A DNA stretch of 64,000 bases from assembly GCA_964514235.1 (NCBI GenBank), contig CAZEPV010000002.1:62001-126000 (forward strand), given 5' to 3'. The notes beneath the pieces were generated by a model. The model was not told the DNA's origin. It searched no databases and saw nothing but the letters and a program-made list of their open reading frames with translations. The translations under genes and the position numbers were made by a program. Each line of letters opens with the position of its first letter. Within the stretch, counting starts at the first letter, position 1. Origin of the DNA: JAAYRQ01 sp035647235 (GTDB lineage: Bacteria; Bacillota; Syntrophomonadia; Syntrophomonadales; Syntrophomonadaceae). Positions 8,520 to 18,230 of this stretch are shown piece after piece.

Positions 8520-8540
8520 ATAAAATGGAGTATTAAACAT

Positions 8541-8584
8541 AAAGTAAGTAAAGTCTCAAATGGCTATTCTTACTTTTTGTTTTT
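8541..8584 (+). terminator. A+U-rich hairpin between rpmF and plsX
   Basis: AAAGTAAG (8541-8548) can pair with CTTACTTT (8569-8576), and a run of T follows. The stem is A+T-rich with a 20-base loop, so it would at most be a weak terminator or attenuator that lowers plsX expression relative to rpmF. Confidence 0.3.
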
Positions 8585-8597
8585 AAGGAGGTTTATT

Positions 8598-9557
8598 ATG
8601 CGTATAGCTGTCGATGTCATGGGCTCAGATTATGGTCCAACTGAATTAATTAAAGGTGCCTTAACTTGGCTTGCTGCTGCAGAAAATAGCCAAGTCAACT
8701 TAGTGGGTCCAAGAGCCATAATAGAAGAGGAATTAAAAAAACATGAATATGATGTGACTAGAGTAAGCATTACTGAAGCTAGCCAGGTTATTGAAATGGA
8801 TGAATCACCTGCCTTAGCCTTAAGGAGAAAAAAAGATGCTTCGATAGTAGTGGCGACCAAATTAGTAAAGGAAGGCGAAGCAGATGCTCTGGTTTCCTGT
8901 GGCAGTACGGGGGCCCAGATGGCTGCAGCAATTTTTATTTTAGGGCGTATGCCAGGGATAGAAAGACCTCCTATTATAACCAGTATTCCAAGAGGTAATG
9001 ATGGCTATAGTTTATTAATTGATGTAGGTGCAAATGTTGATTGTAAAGCTAAACAAATGTTACAATTTGCTATATTGGGTAAAGTTTATGCCCAAAAAGT
9101 TATGGGTATTGAAAACCCAAGAATCTCCCTATTAAATAATGGCCAGGAAGAAAGTAAAGGTAACAATTTAACTATAGAAACATATAATTTGTTAAAAGAA
9201 CAAGAAGGGCTAAATTTTATAGGGAATATTGAAGGCAGAGATATATTTACTCCCAAAACAGATGTAATTGTCTGTGACGGTTTTACGGGGAATATAGTAT
9301 TAAAAACTGTAGAGGGGCTAGCCAGTTTTATAGCAGAGAATATTGTTAAGGAAAGCGGAACTCTGCCAGGAATTTTCAAGAAACTAGATTATACCCAAGT
9401 AGGTGGTGCGCCCTTATTAGGGGTTGGAGGCATTAGCGTAGTTTGTCACGGTAGCTCAAAAAGCAATGCAGTACATAATGCTATGAATGTAGCAAAACAA
9501 TGTTATATTAATAATATAGTTCTTTTACAGGAAGAAGAATTGTTGGGGATAATGTAA
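8598..9557 (+). CDS. plsX: Phosphate acyltransferase PlsX
   Basis: PlsX makes acyl phosphate from acyl-ACP, the first step of phosphatidic acid synthesis in Firmicutes, at the membrane surface. The 319-residue protein starts MRIAVDVMGSDYGP, the family signature, and contains LLIDVGANVDCK. The ATG at 8598 follows AAGGAGG at 8585; a TTG seven codons earlier would place the ribosome binding site inside the gene. acpP follows 36 bases on. The fabD, fabG, fabF and fabH genes that often lie between plsX and acpP or rnc are absent here. Confidence 0.95.
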   Translation: MRIAVDVMGSDYGPTELIKGALTWLAAAENSQVNLVGPRAIIEEELKKHEYDVTRVSITEASQVIEMDESPALALRRKKDASIVVATKLVKEGEADALVSCGSTGAQMAAAIFILGRMPGIERPPIITSIPRGNDGYSLLIDVGANVDCKAKQMLQFAILGKVYAQKVMGIENPRISLLNNGQEESKGNNLTIETYNLLKEQEGLNFIGNIEGRDIFTPKTDVIVCDGFTGNIVLKTVEGLASFIAENIVKESGTLPGIFKKLDYTQVGGAPLLGVGGISVVCHGSSKSNAVHNAMNVAKQCYINNIVLLQEEELLGIM

Positions 9558-9593
9558 GATATTTTAAATTGCAATGAAGGAGGATATTTTAGG

Positions 9594-9836
9594 ATGCAAG
9601 AATTTTTTGAATTGGCTCAGAAATATTTAGCTGAACAGTTAAATATTGAAACCGAACTCATTACTATGGAAACTACATTTGAGGAAATTAATGCGGATTC
9701 AATTGATGTGGTGGAAATGATTATGGCCCTAGAGGATACATATGATGTAGAATTTCCAGAAGAAGATTTGGAAGATTTCCCAACTATGGGACTATTGGTC
9801 AGCGCCTTGTTTAATTATATGGAAGGGATAAAATGA
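9594..9836 (+). CDS. acpP: Acyl carrier protein
   Basis: The 80-residue acidic protein has the phosphopantetheine attachment motif DSID with Ser36 and a usual ACP helix pattern. It carries acyl chains for fatty acid synthesis and donates them to PlsX. Its stop overlaps the rnc start (ATGA), so the two are translationally coupled. A second ACP elsewhere cannot be excluded, but the plsX neighbourhood argues for the fatty acid ACP. Confidence 0.92.
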   Translation: MQEFFELAQKYLAEQLNIETELITMETTFEEINADSIDVVEMIMALEDTYDVEFPEEDLEDFPTMGLLVSALFNYMEGIK

Positions 9837-10543
9837 GTAATAGTATTATGAGTGCTAGGCGATTTCTGGAAGATAATGGCCTTGACTTTAAAGATGAAAC
9901 TTTAATGCAGACAGCCCTTATGCACCCCTCATATTCCCAAGAAAAACATGCGACTGTTAATAATCAAAGGCTTGAATTCCTAGGTGATGCGGTACTTAAT
10001 TTTGTAGTTGCAGATTGTTTATATAACGAATATAGGGAAAAGGCTGAAGGTGAGTTGACTAAGATAAGGGCTAAGGTGGTATGCGAAAAAGCTTTGGTCA
10101 ATGTGGCTCGTGATATTGATTTAGGGAAATACCTATTACTTGGCAAAGGTGAAGAAATGTCTGGGGGACGCAAAAGGAAATCGATATTGGCTGATACCTT
10201 TGAAGCAGTAATCGGTGCGATCTATCTTGACCAAGGCTTTGATCTAGTTAGTCAATATATTATTAAACATCTGGGTCAAAGTATTCAAGCAGCGGCTAGT
10301 GGGGATTATAATGATTATAAATCCCGTTTACAAGAATATGTACAAGGTAAACATGGACAAAATGTGACTTATTCCATCGTTGAGGAAAGTGGTCCTGCCC
10401 ATGCCAAGGTTTTTGTAGCTGGGGTTTTCTATAATAATAAAATTCTTGCAACTGGAAGAGGAAAAAGTAAAAAAGAAGCAGAGCAAAATGCAGCTGAATA
10501 TGTCCTAACCCATGATTTATTAAATAATTTGATTAAGGATTAA
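9833..10543 (+). CDS. rnc: Ribonuclease III
   Basis: RNase III cuts double-stranded RNA and processes rRNA precursors. The 236-residue protein has the signature RLEFLGDAVL at about residues 46-55, the second acidic cluster in DTFEAVIGAIYLD, and a C-terminal double-stranded RNA-binding domain starting at the DYKSRLQEYVQ segment. The gene overlaps acpP by four bases. A radical SAM gene and smc follow, as in many Firmicutes. Confidence 0.95.
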   Translation: MSNSIMSARRFLEDNGLDFKDETLMQTALMHPSYSQEKHATVNNQRLEFLGDAVLNFVVADCLYNEYREKAEGELTKIRAKVVCEKALVNVARDIDLGKYLLLGKGEEMSGGRKRKSILADTFEAVIGAIYLDQGFDLVSQYIIKHLGQSIQAAASGDYNDYKSRLQEYVQGKHGQNVTYSIVEESGPAHAKVFVAGVFYNNKILATGRGKSKKEAEQNAAEYVLTHDLLNNLIKD

Positions 10544-10550
10544 AAATATA

Positions 10551-11636
10551 ATGAAAAGACATTTTAATATCCCAATTTTTATTCCCCATCTAGGATGTCC
10601 TTTTGATTGTATTTTTTGTAATCAAAAGAAAATAGCTGCAACTTTAAAAGCGCCTGGACTACCAGAAATAAAAACTATAATAGAGGAACACCTTAGAACC
10701 TTGCCTGCAGCTAGTGAAGTTGAACTTGCTTTTTTCGGTGGCACCTTTACTGCTATTGATAAAGATGAACAGATTAAATACTTAGAGCTTATCCAGCCAT
10801 ATCTCAAAAGTGGAAAAATAGCATCAATTAGGCTATCCACTAGACCAGATTTTATAAATAATTCCATACTAGGATTATTAAAGGAATATGGGGTAAAAAC
10901 TATTGAATTAGGAGTCCAGTCCTTGGATGATGGAGTTTTAAAAAAGTCGGGCCGAGGCTATAAGGTAGAGGACGTTTTTAGGGCGGCTCATCTCATTAAA
11001 GAACATAATTTTATGCTGGGATTACAATTAATGGTGGGACTACCTGGTGATAATTATAGCTTGGATATAAAAAGTACCTGGGCTGCTATCTCTTTAGTCC
11101 CAGATATGGTTAGAATTTATCCTACTTTGGTTATTAAGGAAACCTTTTTGGCCAAGTTATATGCAGATGGAAAATACCAACCACTAGACCTTACCCAGGC
11201 AGTTACTATAACTAAGGAAATGTACTTGCGCTTTATGGCTCATAATATAAAAGTGATCCGAATGGGCCTGCATCCCAGTGAAGAATTGTCCAGCGGTGAT
11301 GCCCTTATAGCCGGGCCATTTCACCCTGCCTTTGGTGAACTAGTTATGCAAGAAGTTTTTTATGATATGGTCCAATACCTATTGGGGCAATTCCAGGAAA
11401 CTATTAAGCTGGGGAATGAATTAACTATTTATATTAACCCCAAAGACTTTTCGAAAATGCTTGGAAATCGGAAAAATAATATTGCTAAATTAAAAAATAG
11501 TTTACAGATAGACGATATAAAGATTAATGGGACTGAAAATATGGCACTAAACAGTGTGGGAATAAGTACAAGTGGGGATATACCCTCACATATTTTGCAA
11601 AGGGAGGATTATCTAAAAAACTTTTCTAAGATATAA
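10551..11636 (+). CDS. Elp3-like radical SAM protein
   Basis: The 361-residue protein has a radical SAM cluster motif, CPFDCIFC, with Cys16, Cys20 and Cys23, and an AFFGGTFTA segment typical of the Elp3/COG1243-like branch. No acetyltransferase domain is visible, so it is a short relative of Elp3. Homologues between rnc and smc in Clostridia are usually called radical SAM protein, without a proven substrate. RNA modification is a reasonable guess from the relationship, but it is inference. It lies seven bases after rnc and is followed by a terminator. Confidence 0.85.
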   Translation: MKRHFNIPIFIPHLGCPFDCIFCNQKKIAATLKAPGLPEIKTIIEEHLRTLPAASEVELAFFGGTFTAIDKDEQIKYLELIQPYLKSGKIASIRLSTRPDFINNSILGLLKEYGVKTIELGVQSLDDGVLKKSGRGYKVEDVFRAAHLIKEHNFMLGLQLMVGLPGDNYSLDIKSTWAAISLVPDMVRIYPTLVIKETFLAKLYADGKYQPLDLTQAVTITKEMYLRFMAHNIKVIRMGLHPSEELSSGDALIAGPFHPAFGELVMQEVFYDMVQYLLGQFQETIKLGNELTIYINPKDFSKMLGNRKNNIAKLKNSLQIDDIKINGTENMALNSVGISTSGDIPSHILQREDYLKNFSKI

Positions 11637-11710
11637 ACTTACCCTGGTATTTTAAATGGATTTAGTCATAGCCTTTTGATTATGTTTTATTGTAAAAGAA
11701 AAATTGTCCT

Positions 11711-11735
11711 AAAAGCCCTCGAAGGGCTTTTCTTT
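11711..11735 (+). terminator. Intrinsic terminator after the radical SAM gene
   Basis: AAAAGCCCT (11711-11719) and AGGGCTTTT (11723-11731) form a nine-base perfect stem with a CGA loop, followed by CTTT. It closes the operon starting at 7768. Confidence 0.8.
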
Positions 11736-11821
11736 GCATAAGCCTTTATTCCAGATTGATAATAAAGGTTTAACAATATTTTTGTTTAAATAATTATCAA
11801 TGCCTAGAAAGGAAGGGCAAG

Positions 11822-12778
11822 ATGAGAGTAAGAATATTAACTAGCTTGTATAATTTAAAAGGTGATTATGTATCTGGGAAAAGGATGGCAGAAGAACTCG
11901 GCATAAGTGGGGTAGCAATATGGAAACATATTGAAGCTTTAAAGCAAGAAGGATATGATATTAATGGGGTAGCTGGGCGGGGCTATCGTCTCAATAATTG
12001 GCAAAACATAATTATACCTAGTGAAGTAATGCAAGGGTTAGGGAAGGCCGAACTCATAAGGCAAATAATGTATTATCCAGTTTTGGACTCTACTAATGAA
12101 TTGGCTAAAAAATTGGCTGGCAATAATGAGGAAGGTCTAGTAATAGTAGCTGGGCAACAAAGAGCTGGTAAAGGGCGTCTCGGGCGTAAATGGGATTCCC
12201 CATTGGGTGGGATATGGTTTTCCATTATCCTTAAACCTCGATTACCTTTATCAAAACTAGCCCTATTATCTTTGGTTTTTGCCTTAGCCCTAGGAAAAGC
12301 TTTAGACAAATTTATAGAAAAACCTAGCCAATTAAAATGGCCCAATGACGTTTTCATAGGCAATAAAAAAGTTGCGGGAATTCTATTAGAGGGAAGTGGA
12401 CAGTTGGATAGGGTAGATAATCTTATAGCTGGATTCGGAATTAATGTTAATATATCATCGGATGCTTGGGTAATAGAAGATGAAAAAATTACTTCTTTGT
12501 TAATTGAGAATCATCGAGTAATGGAAAATAGCCATATTTTAACCGAAGTTTTATCTTATATAGAGGAATATTACTATTTATTCTTGCAAGATGGTTTTGA
12601 GCAAATAAGACAGGAATTTAAGGCAAAATGTTTACATTTAGGGCAGGATGTATCTATACAGCAATCTAAGGATACTATTACTGGCAGATGTATGGATATA
12701 GATGAACAAGGTAGTATGGTATTAAAAGTGGATGATGAGATTATGCGTATTACTACAGGTGATGTAAAAATTATTTGA
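11822..12778 (+). CDS. birA: Bifunctional biotin-protein ligase / biotin operon repressor BirA
   Basis: BirA joins biotin to acceptor proteins through biotinyl-AMP and can repress biotin genes. The N-terminal ~60 residues form a winged helix-turn-helix (MAEELGISGVAIWKHI), ending in the GRGYRL wing. The ligase domain has the biotinyl-AMP loop GKGRLGRKW at residues 116-124 and the KWPNDV motif. The 318-residue length fits the two-domain type. The ATG has GGAAGGG upstream. smc begins 16 bases after the stop. Confidence 0.94.
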   Translation: MRVRILTSLYNLKGDYVSGKRMAEELGISGVAIWKHIEALKQEGYDINGVAGRGYRLNNWQNIIIPSEVMQGLGKAELIRQIMYYPVLDSTNELAKKLAGNNEEGLVIVAGQQRAGKGRLGRKWDSPLGGIWFSIILKPRLPLSKLALLSLVFALALGKALDKFIEKPSQLKWPNDVFIGNKKVAGILLEGSGQLDRVDNLIAGFGINVNISSDAWVIEDEKITSLLIENHRVMENSHILTEVLSYIEEYYYLFLQDGFEQIRQEFKAKCLHLGQDVSIQQSKDTITGRCMDIDEQGSMVLKVDDEIMRITTGDVKII

Positions 12779-12794
12779 TACGGAGGATTTTGAG

Positions 12795-15700
12795 TTGTAT
12801 CTTAAAAAATTAGAACTCAAAGGTTTTAAATCTTTTGCCGATAATACAGAGATATACTTAAGACCGGGTATAAATGTAGTAGTAGGCCCTAATGGATGCG
12901 GAAAAAGCAATCTAGTTGATGCAATAAGATGGGTATTAGGGGAAGGAAATGTCCGCAATTTACGGGGACAAAAAGGTGAAGATGTTATTTTCAACGGGAC
13001 TGACAAAACTCGTGCCCTAGGTATGGCTAGTGTAGAGATGACAGTAGATAACATAGATAATATACTACCTGTCGATTATAGTGAAGTGACCGTGGCTCGT
13101 AAGGTGTTTAGAACAGGTGAAAGTGAATTTTTATTAAATAAATCCCAAGTAAGAATGAAAGATATTAATAAATTATTTATGGGAACTGGATTAGGCAAAA
13201 GGGGTTATTCCATAATAAGCCAGGGAGAACTAGAACAAGTTTTAAATGGGCAACCAATAGATCGCCGTCTAATATTGGAGGAGGCTTCTGGGGTAATCAA
13301 ATATAGACACCAAAGGGATGTAGTGAAAAAGCGTATATCAGATACTAAACAAGATTTGTTACGTTTGGCCGATATTTTAGCTGAATTAACTCTGCAACAG
13401 GAAGACCTGGCTTTGAAGGCTGAAAAAGCAGAAAAACATATAAGACTATCCCAGGAACAGGTCAGACTAGAACAAGAATTATTGAAATTTGAAATAAATA
13501 AAGTTTTAAAGGATTACACTAATAAATTAACTAATTTGGAAAAATTGCAAAAGCAGTGGACTGATTTAAAAAATCTTGAAACTGATAATACAGACCAATT
13601 GGACCATAATGAAAAATTATTAGCTGAGGCTAGGCTAGAGCTTAACCATCTTAAAGAAATGGTATATCTAACGGAAAACAAACAACATAGCATTATTGGT
13701 GATATTAGGATTAGCGAGGAACGGATTAAAAGTTATACCGAAGGGCTGAAAACGGCGGAAATAGATGAAGCAAAATATAAGGAAATGCTGGCTAATATTT
13801 CCCTAGAAGTTGCCAATAGACAAAGTGATCTTCAGGCCCAGAAATTAGCATATGAACAAAAAAAGGACGAATATAATGAAATCATTAATGAATTAAGAAA
13901 TTTTGAACATGAAATTGATTTATTAAAAGAAAAATTTGAAGCGGAAAAGGCTTACATATTCACTCATCTGGAAGATGAAGCTATGCTTAAAAATGATATT
14001 AATGAAAAGGAAACTACCATAAGCAGGATACGGGAAAGAAGGACTAGACTTACTATAAAAAAGGATGAACTGGCTCATAATATTAATTTTTCCCGTCATA
14101 GTCTCCTGGAAATGGAAGAAGAGATAAATGATTTGACACTTGCAATACAAGCAACATCTATAGAAGAAAACAATTTACAGGATAATAAGGCAGATTGCTT
14201 AGCAAAGTTACAAGTAATAGTACAAGCTCACGAAGACTTAGAAAATGAACTGCGTTTAATTGAAAATCGCCTACTGACCATTAAAGATAGTGAAGAGAAA
14301 TTATTGGGGTATTCTGCAGCAGTCAAAGAAGTCTTAAGTTTACAAAACAGTTTTTCTGGCATTATGGGTATCGTAGGTGAAGTAATCCAAGTAGCAGATG
14401 GCTTAGAAGTCGCCATAGAAACTGCAGCTGGCAGGGGGTTAGAAAATATAATTGTAGAAAAGACACGGGATGCTCAGAAGATTGTAAACTTCCTTAAGAA
14501 AAATAAAATGGGACGGGTAACCCTACTTCCTCTTGATATATTAAAAGTCGCTAAATTAAATCCTCTTTTATTAAATGAACTTAGACAGGAAAAAGGGGTA
14601 TTGGGCATTGCTTCTGAACTTATCGAATATGAGACCAAATTCCAAAAACCGATTTCATATATATTAGGTCGTACATTAATAGTCGAAGATATGCCTACTA
14701 GCATCTATCTATTCAAAAAATATAACCTAGCATTTAGAATAGTTACTTTGGATGGGGAAATCCTTAATACTAGTGGTGCAATAACTGGTGGTAGTCATAA
14801 AAAAGGTGCATTTAATAGTCCACTTAAAAGAAAAAATGAGGAAAAAAGGCTTATCCAAGAGGCAGAAGTTTTGCGCAAAAGTATAGCAGATAAATATGCT
14901 GCTAAAATTGCTTTAGATGAAAAGCTGGCTAATATAGAAGACAAGTTAACCATAGTTACAAACACAAATATTGAAAATAAATTTAAATTAGAGCTCTTGT
15001 ATAAGCAATTAAAAGCCAGCAAAGATGAACTAGACAATTCAATAGCCACTAGAACTAATTTATTAAATGAAATAGAAGCATTGAACCAAAATAAAAATAG
15101 TCTGGGTGAACAAATCATATCTTTACAAAGTGATTTAGCTAAAATGCAGGAGACAAGTACCAAGACTTCTGAACAATTAGAATTAATTAGGGCGAAAATT
15201 GATAGTCGACAAAGGGACTACGAAGTCGGAAAAGCTAGGCTATCATCCTATCAGGATTATTTGCTGGCTAAAGAACAGGAACTAAACAATATTGAACATA
15301 GTATGGGACAATTTATGCAAGTTAAAGATTCCTATTATGATTCTATGAATAATGCTATAGCAAGTAAAAATAGGCTTACCGATACCATAAAAAAGGAAGA
15401 AGCCCAAATTGTGATGCTGACTAAGGCTAATGCAGATTGTACTGCGAAATTAGTCCAGGAAAATCAGACTATTAAGGCCAAACAGATAGCAGCAGCAAAT
15501 TATATGGATGAAATAAATAAATTCAAAAACTTAATAAACCCCATTAGGCAGGACATATCTAAAGTTGAATCTTCAATACATAATTACGAGTTAAATTTAA
15601 CCCGACTTGAAACTGAATTAAGCAATTTACAGGAAAAATGGCAAGATATCTTTGATTTCAAAATACCTGAAAATATCGAAGTTTCATATACCCACCAGGA

Positions 15701-16367
15701 AATTAAGGTTTTTGCAGCTGACTTGGCAAAAATTAAAGAAGTTTTATCATTGCTTGGTTCAGTCGATCTAGGTGCTATTCAGGAATATCAAGTACTATCA
15801 GAAAGGGTGGATTTTCTAAGCTCTCAATTGGATGATTTAACTGAAGGGCAGGTAACATTAGAAAAATTGCTGGAGAAAACTGAAAAGATAATGCTTAAGG
15901 AGTTTGGGCAGTTTTTCCTTATGGCTAACGAAAGTTTCAGTAATACATTTAAAGAAATTTTTGAAGGTGGGGAAGCCTTTTTCACTCTAGAGGAAGTTGA
16001 AGATACCTTAACCGCTGGGGTTAATATGCAGGTTAAATTGCCTGGCAAAAGGACTCAGTCCCTAAATCTTTTGTCGGGTGGGGAAAGGGCTCTGACTTGT
16101 ATAGCCTTTATTTTTGCTTTACTAAGATTAAAGCCAGCTCCATTCTGTTTATTAGATGAAATAGATGCCACATTAGATGAAACTAATTTAGTGAGGTTCT
16201 CCAATTTTCTTAAAAACATGGCCCAAAATATGCAGTTTATAATTATTACCCACCGCCAGACTACGATAGCATCTGGTGATAATCTTTATGGGGTAACTAT
16301 GCCAGAAAAGGGCATATCCACAATTTTAACCCTTGATTTATCTGAAGCGGAAGGCTTAGCAGGTTAA
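12795..16367 (+). CDS. smc: Chromosome segregation protein SMC
   Basis: SMC forms the condensin core with ScpA and ScpB and organises the chromosome. The 1190-residue protein has a Walker A motif GPNGCGKS near residue 33, two long coiled coils, a hinge around residues 500-680, the ABC signature LLSGGERAL and a Walker B segment CLLDEIDATLD near the C-terminus. The start is TTG 12795 with GGAGG at 12782. ftsY follows, as in Bacillus subtilis (rnc-smc-ftsY), here with birA and the radical SAM gene inserted between rnc and smc. Confidence 0.97.
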   Translation: MYLKKLELKGFKSFADNTEIYLRPGINVVVGPNGCGKSNLVDAIRWVLGEGNVRNLRGQKGEDVIFNGTDKTRALGMASVEMTVDNIDNILPVDYSEVTVARKVFRTGESEFLLNKSQVRMKDINKLFMGTGLGKRGYSIISQGELEQVLNGQPIDRRLILEEASGVIKYRHQRDVVKKRISDTKQDLLRLADILAELTLQQEDLALKAEKAEKHIRLSQEQVRLEQELLKFEINKVLKDYTNKLTNLEKLQKQWTDLKNLETDNTDQLDHNEKLLAEARLELNHLKEMVYLTENKQHSIIGDIRISEERIKSYTEGLKTAEIDEAKYKEMLANISLEVANRQSDLQAQKLAYEQKKDEYNEIINELRNFEHEIDLLKEKFEAEKAYIFTHLEDEAMLKNDINEKETTISRIRERRTRLTIKKDELAHNINFSRHSLLEMEEEINDLTLAIQATSIEENNLQDNKADCLAKLQVIVQAHEDLENELRLIENRLLTIKDSEEKLLGYSAAVKEVLSLQNSFSGIMGIVGEVIQVADGLEVAIETAAGRGLENIIVEKTRDAQKIVNFLKKNKMGRVTLLPLDILKVAKLNPLLLNELRQEKGVLGIASELIEYETKFQKPISYILGRTLIVEDMPTSIYLFKKYNLAFRIVTLDGEILNTSGAITGGSHKKGAFNSPLKRKNEEKRLIQEAEVLRKSIADKYAAKIALDEKLANIEDKLTIVTNTNIENKFKLELLYKQLKASKDELDNSIATRTNLLNEIEALNQNKNSLGEQIISLQSDLAKMQETSTKTSEQLELIRAKIDSRQRDYEVGKARLSSYQDYLLAKEQELNNIEHSMGQFMQVKDSYYDSMNNAIASKNRLTDTIKKEEAQIVMLTKANADCTAKLVQENQTIKAKQIAAANYMDEINKFKNLINPIRQDISKVESSIHNYELNLTRLETELSNLQEKWQDIFDFKIPENIEVSYTHQEIKVFAADLAKIKEVLSLLGSVDLGAIQEYQVLSERVDFLSSQLDDLTEGQVTLEKLLEKTEKIMLKEFGQFFLMANESFSNTFKEIFEGGEAFFTLEEVEDTLTAGVNMQVKLPGKRTQSLNLLSGGERALTCIAFIFALLRLKPAPFCLLDEIDATLDETNLVRFSNFLKNMAQNMQFIIITHRQTTIASGDNLYGVTMPEKGISTILTLDLSEAEGLAG

Positions 16368-16389
16368 ATATTTTAAAGGATGGGATAGA

Positions 16390-17421
16390 ATGTCGGTATT
16401 TAACAGATTTAAAAATAAGAAATCCGAAGATAGTCTAGAAAACTGGGAAACGAATCAAGGCATTTTCGATGAACCTAAATCGGCCCAAGAAACCGAAAAT
16501 TCTGGTGCCAAAACGGTCTTTTTTGAAAAATTAATCAAAGGCTTAAGCAAAACTAGGGCCAACATAAACGAAAAAATTACTAGCCTAATCGCCAGCAACA
16601 GAAAACTAGATGAGGATTTCTGGGAGGAGTTAGAGGAAATTTTAATCCAAGCAGATGTAGGTGTTGATACCTCATTAGCCTTGGTAGCTAACATTAAAAG
16701 TAGGGCCAAAAAGCAAAAAATTAATGATTCTAATGAAGTTGTCAATCTACTTATAGAAGAGGCTGCCAATTTATTAGCTGGTTTTGAGGCTCATATAAAT
16801 GTTTCTGCCTCACCTACAGTTATACTAGTGGTGGGTGTTAATGGGGCAGGCAAGACAACCTCAATCGCTAAAATGGCTCATAGATATAAAAAGGAAAAAA
16901 AGAAGGTCTTACTTGCAGCAGGGGACACCTTTAGGGCGGCAGCCATCGACCAATTACAAGTATGGGCCGATAGAATCGGGGTAGACCTTATCAAGCACCA
17001 AGCAGGGGCAGATCCTGGTGCGGTTGTATTTGATGCCCTTAGTGCAGCCAAAGCGCGCCAGAGTGATATTTTGATTATTGATACCGCAGGTAGGCTTCAA
17101 AATAAGACTAATTTAATGAAAGAAATAGGGAAAGTTAGAAATATTATTGAACGTGAAATCCCCGCAGCTCCACATGAAGTTTTACTGGTTTTAGATGCTA
17201 CAACAGGACAAAATGCCATTAGTCAAGCCCGAATTTTTAAAGAAGCTACTTCAGTTACAGGTATTGTCTTGACTAAACTAGATGGCACTGCTAAAGGTGG
17301 CATTGTACTTGCCATAGCACAAGAATTAGATATCCCCGTTAAATTAGTAGGAATAGGTGAAGGGATGGAAGATTTAAGAGATTTTGTTGCAGAGGATTTT
17401 ACGCAAGCTTTATTCGGTTAA
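16390..17421 (+). CDS. ftsY: Signal recognition particle receptor FtsY
   Basis: FtsY is the SRP receptor GTPase that docks ribosome-nascent chain complexes at the membrane. The 343-residue protein has an acidic N-terminal tail, the N domain, and the G domain with G1 GVNGAGKT at residues 149-156, DTAGRLQ and TKLDGTAKGG. It lies 22 bases after smc. The usual ylxM-ffh pair does not follow; the salvage genes from 17447 take that place. Confidence 0.96.
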   Translation: MSVFNRFKNKKSEDSLENWETNQGIFDEPKSAQETENSGAKTVFFEKLIKGLSKTRANINEKITSLIASNRKLDEDFWEELEEILIQADVGVDTSLALVANIKSRAKKQKINDSNEVVNLLIEEAANLLAGFEAHINVSASPTVILVVGVNGAGKTTSIAKMAHRYKKEKKKVLLAAGDTFRAAAIDQLQVWADRIGVDLIKHQAGADPGAVVFDALSAAKARQSDILIIDTAGRLQNKTNLMKEIGKVRNIIEREIPAAPHEVLLVLDATTGQNAISQARIFKEATSVTGIVLTKLDGTAKGGIVLAIAQELDIPVKLVGIGEGMEDLRDFVAEDFTQALFG

Positions 17422-17446
17422 TTGAAAGATTAGGGGGAATTATTAT

Positions 17447-18229
17447 ATGGTTAAGACTGCAATTATAGGTGGAACAGGTGTCTATGATCCAGAATTACTA
17501 GACGATGTTAAAGAAATTACCCAAGAAAACCCTTTCGGTCAAGTACAAGTAACAGTGGGGAAATTTGCTGGCCAAGAAATTGCTTTTATTCCCAGACATG
17601 GAATAGGGCACAGTGTCCCTCCACATTTAATAAATTATCGGGCTAATATCATGGCTTTAAAGGATTTAGGGGTGGAAAGGATTATTGCTACAGCAGCAGT
17701 AGGCTCACTCAATTTTGATTTAAAGCCAGGTTATTTTATATTGGCTGACCAATTTCTAGATTTTACAAAAGTAAGAAAGCATACATTTTTTGAAGGTGAG
17801 GAAGGTGTAGTACATTGTGATATGACAGTCCCATATTGTCCTAGGGTTAGGAAAGCCATAAAAAAGGCGGCCCAAGAACAGGACCAAAAAGTCCATAATG
17901 GCGGGGTCTATGTATGTACCGAAGGACCGCGTTTTGAAACAGCTGCCGAAATAAGGATGTTCAAAATGTTGGGTGGACATGTCATAGGTATGACTAGCGT
18001 GCCTGAGGTTTGTTTAGCTCGGGAATTGGGTATGTGTTATGGGAATATATCCATTGTAACTAACTATGCTGCGGGTATTTCCCCTACTATATTGACTCAT
18101 AGTGAAGTGGTGGAAATTATGAAAACTAAAATTGCTGATGTTAGGGTATTAATTATGAACACCATTAAATATTTAGATGAAACTAATAATTGTGATTGCC
18201 AGAAAATATTGAGCGAAACAGGGATGTAA
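17447..18229 (+). CDS. mtnP: 5'-methylthioadenosine/5'-methylthioinosine phosphorylase
   Basis: The protein belongs to the MTAP branch of purine nucleoside phosphorylases, which release the base and give 5-methylthioribose 1-phosphate. It has the phosphate/ribose segment RHGIGHSVPPH at residues 50-60 and GMTSVPE at 181-187. In adenine-specific enzymes such as human MTAP, the base pocket carries TDYD (Asp220 and Asp222). Here the matching positions read TNYA (Asn206, Ala208), followed by AG. Loss of both Asp residues suggests a 6-oxopurine base, that is, methylthioinosine. This fits the MTA deaminase three genes downstream. The next gene, mtnA, starts one base after the stop. Confidence 0.88.
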   Translation: MVKTAIIGGTGVYDPELLDDVKEITQENPFGQVQVTVGKFAGQEIAFIPRHGIGHSVPPHLINYRANIMALKDLGVERIIATAAVGSLNFDLKPGYFILADQFLDFTKVRKHTFFEGEEGVVHCDMTVPYCPRVRKAIKKAAQEQDQKVHNGGVYVCTEGPRFETAAEIRMFKMLGGHVIGMTSVPEVCLARELGMCYGNISIVTNYAAGISPTILTHSEVVEIMKTKIADVRVLIMNTIKYLDETNNCDCQKILSETGM

Positions 18230-18230
18230 A

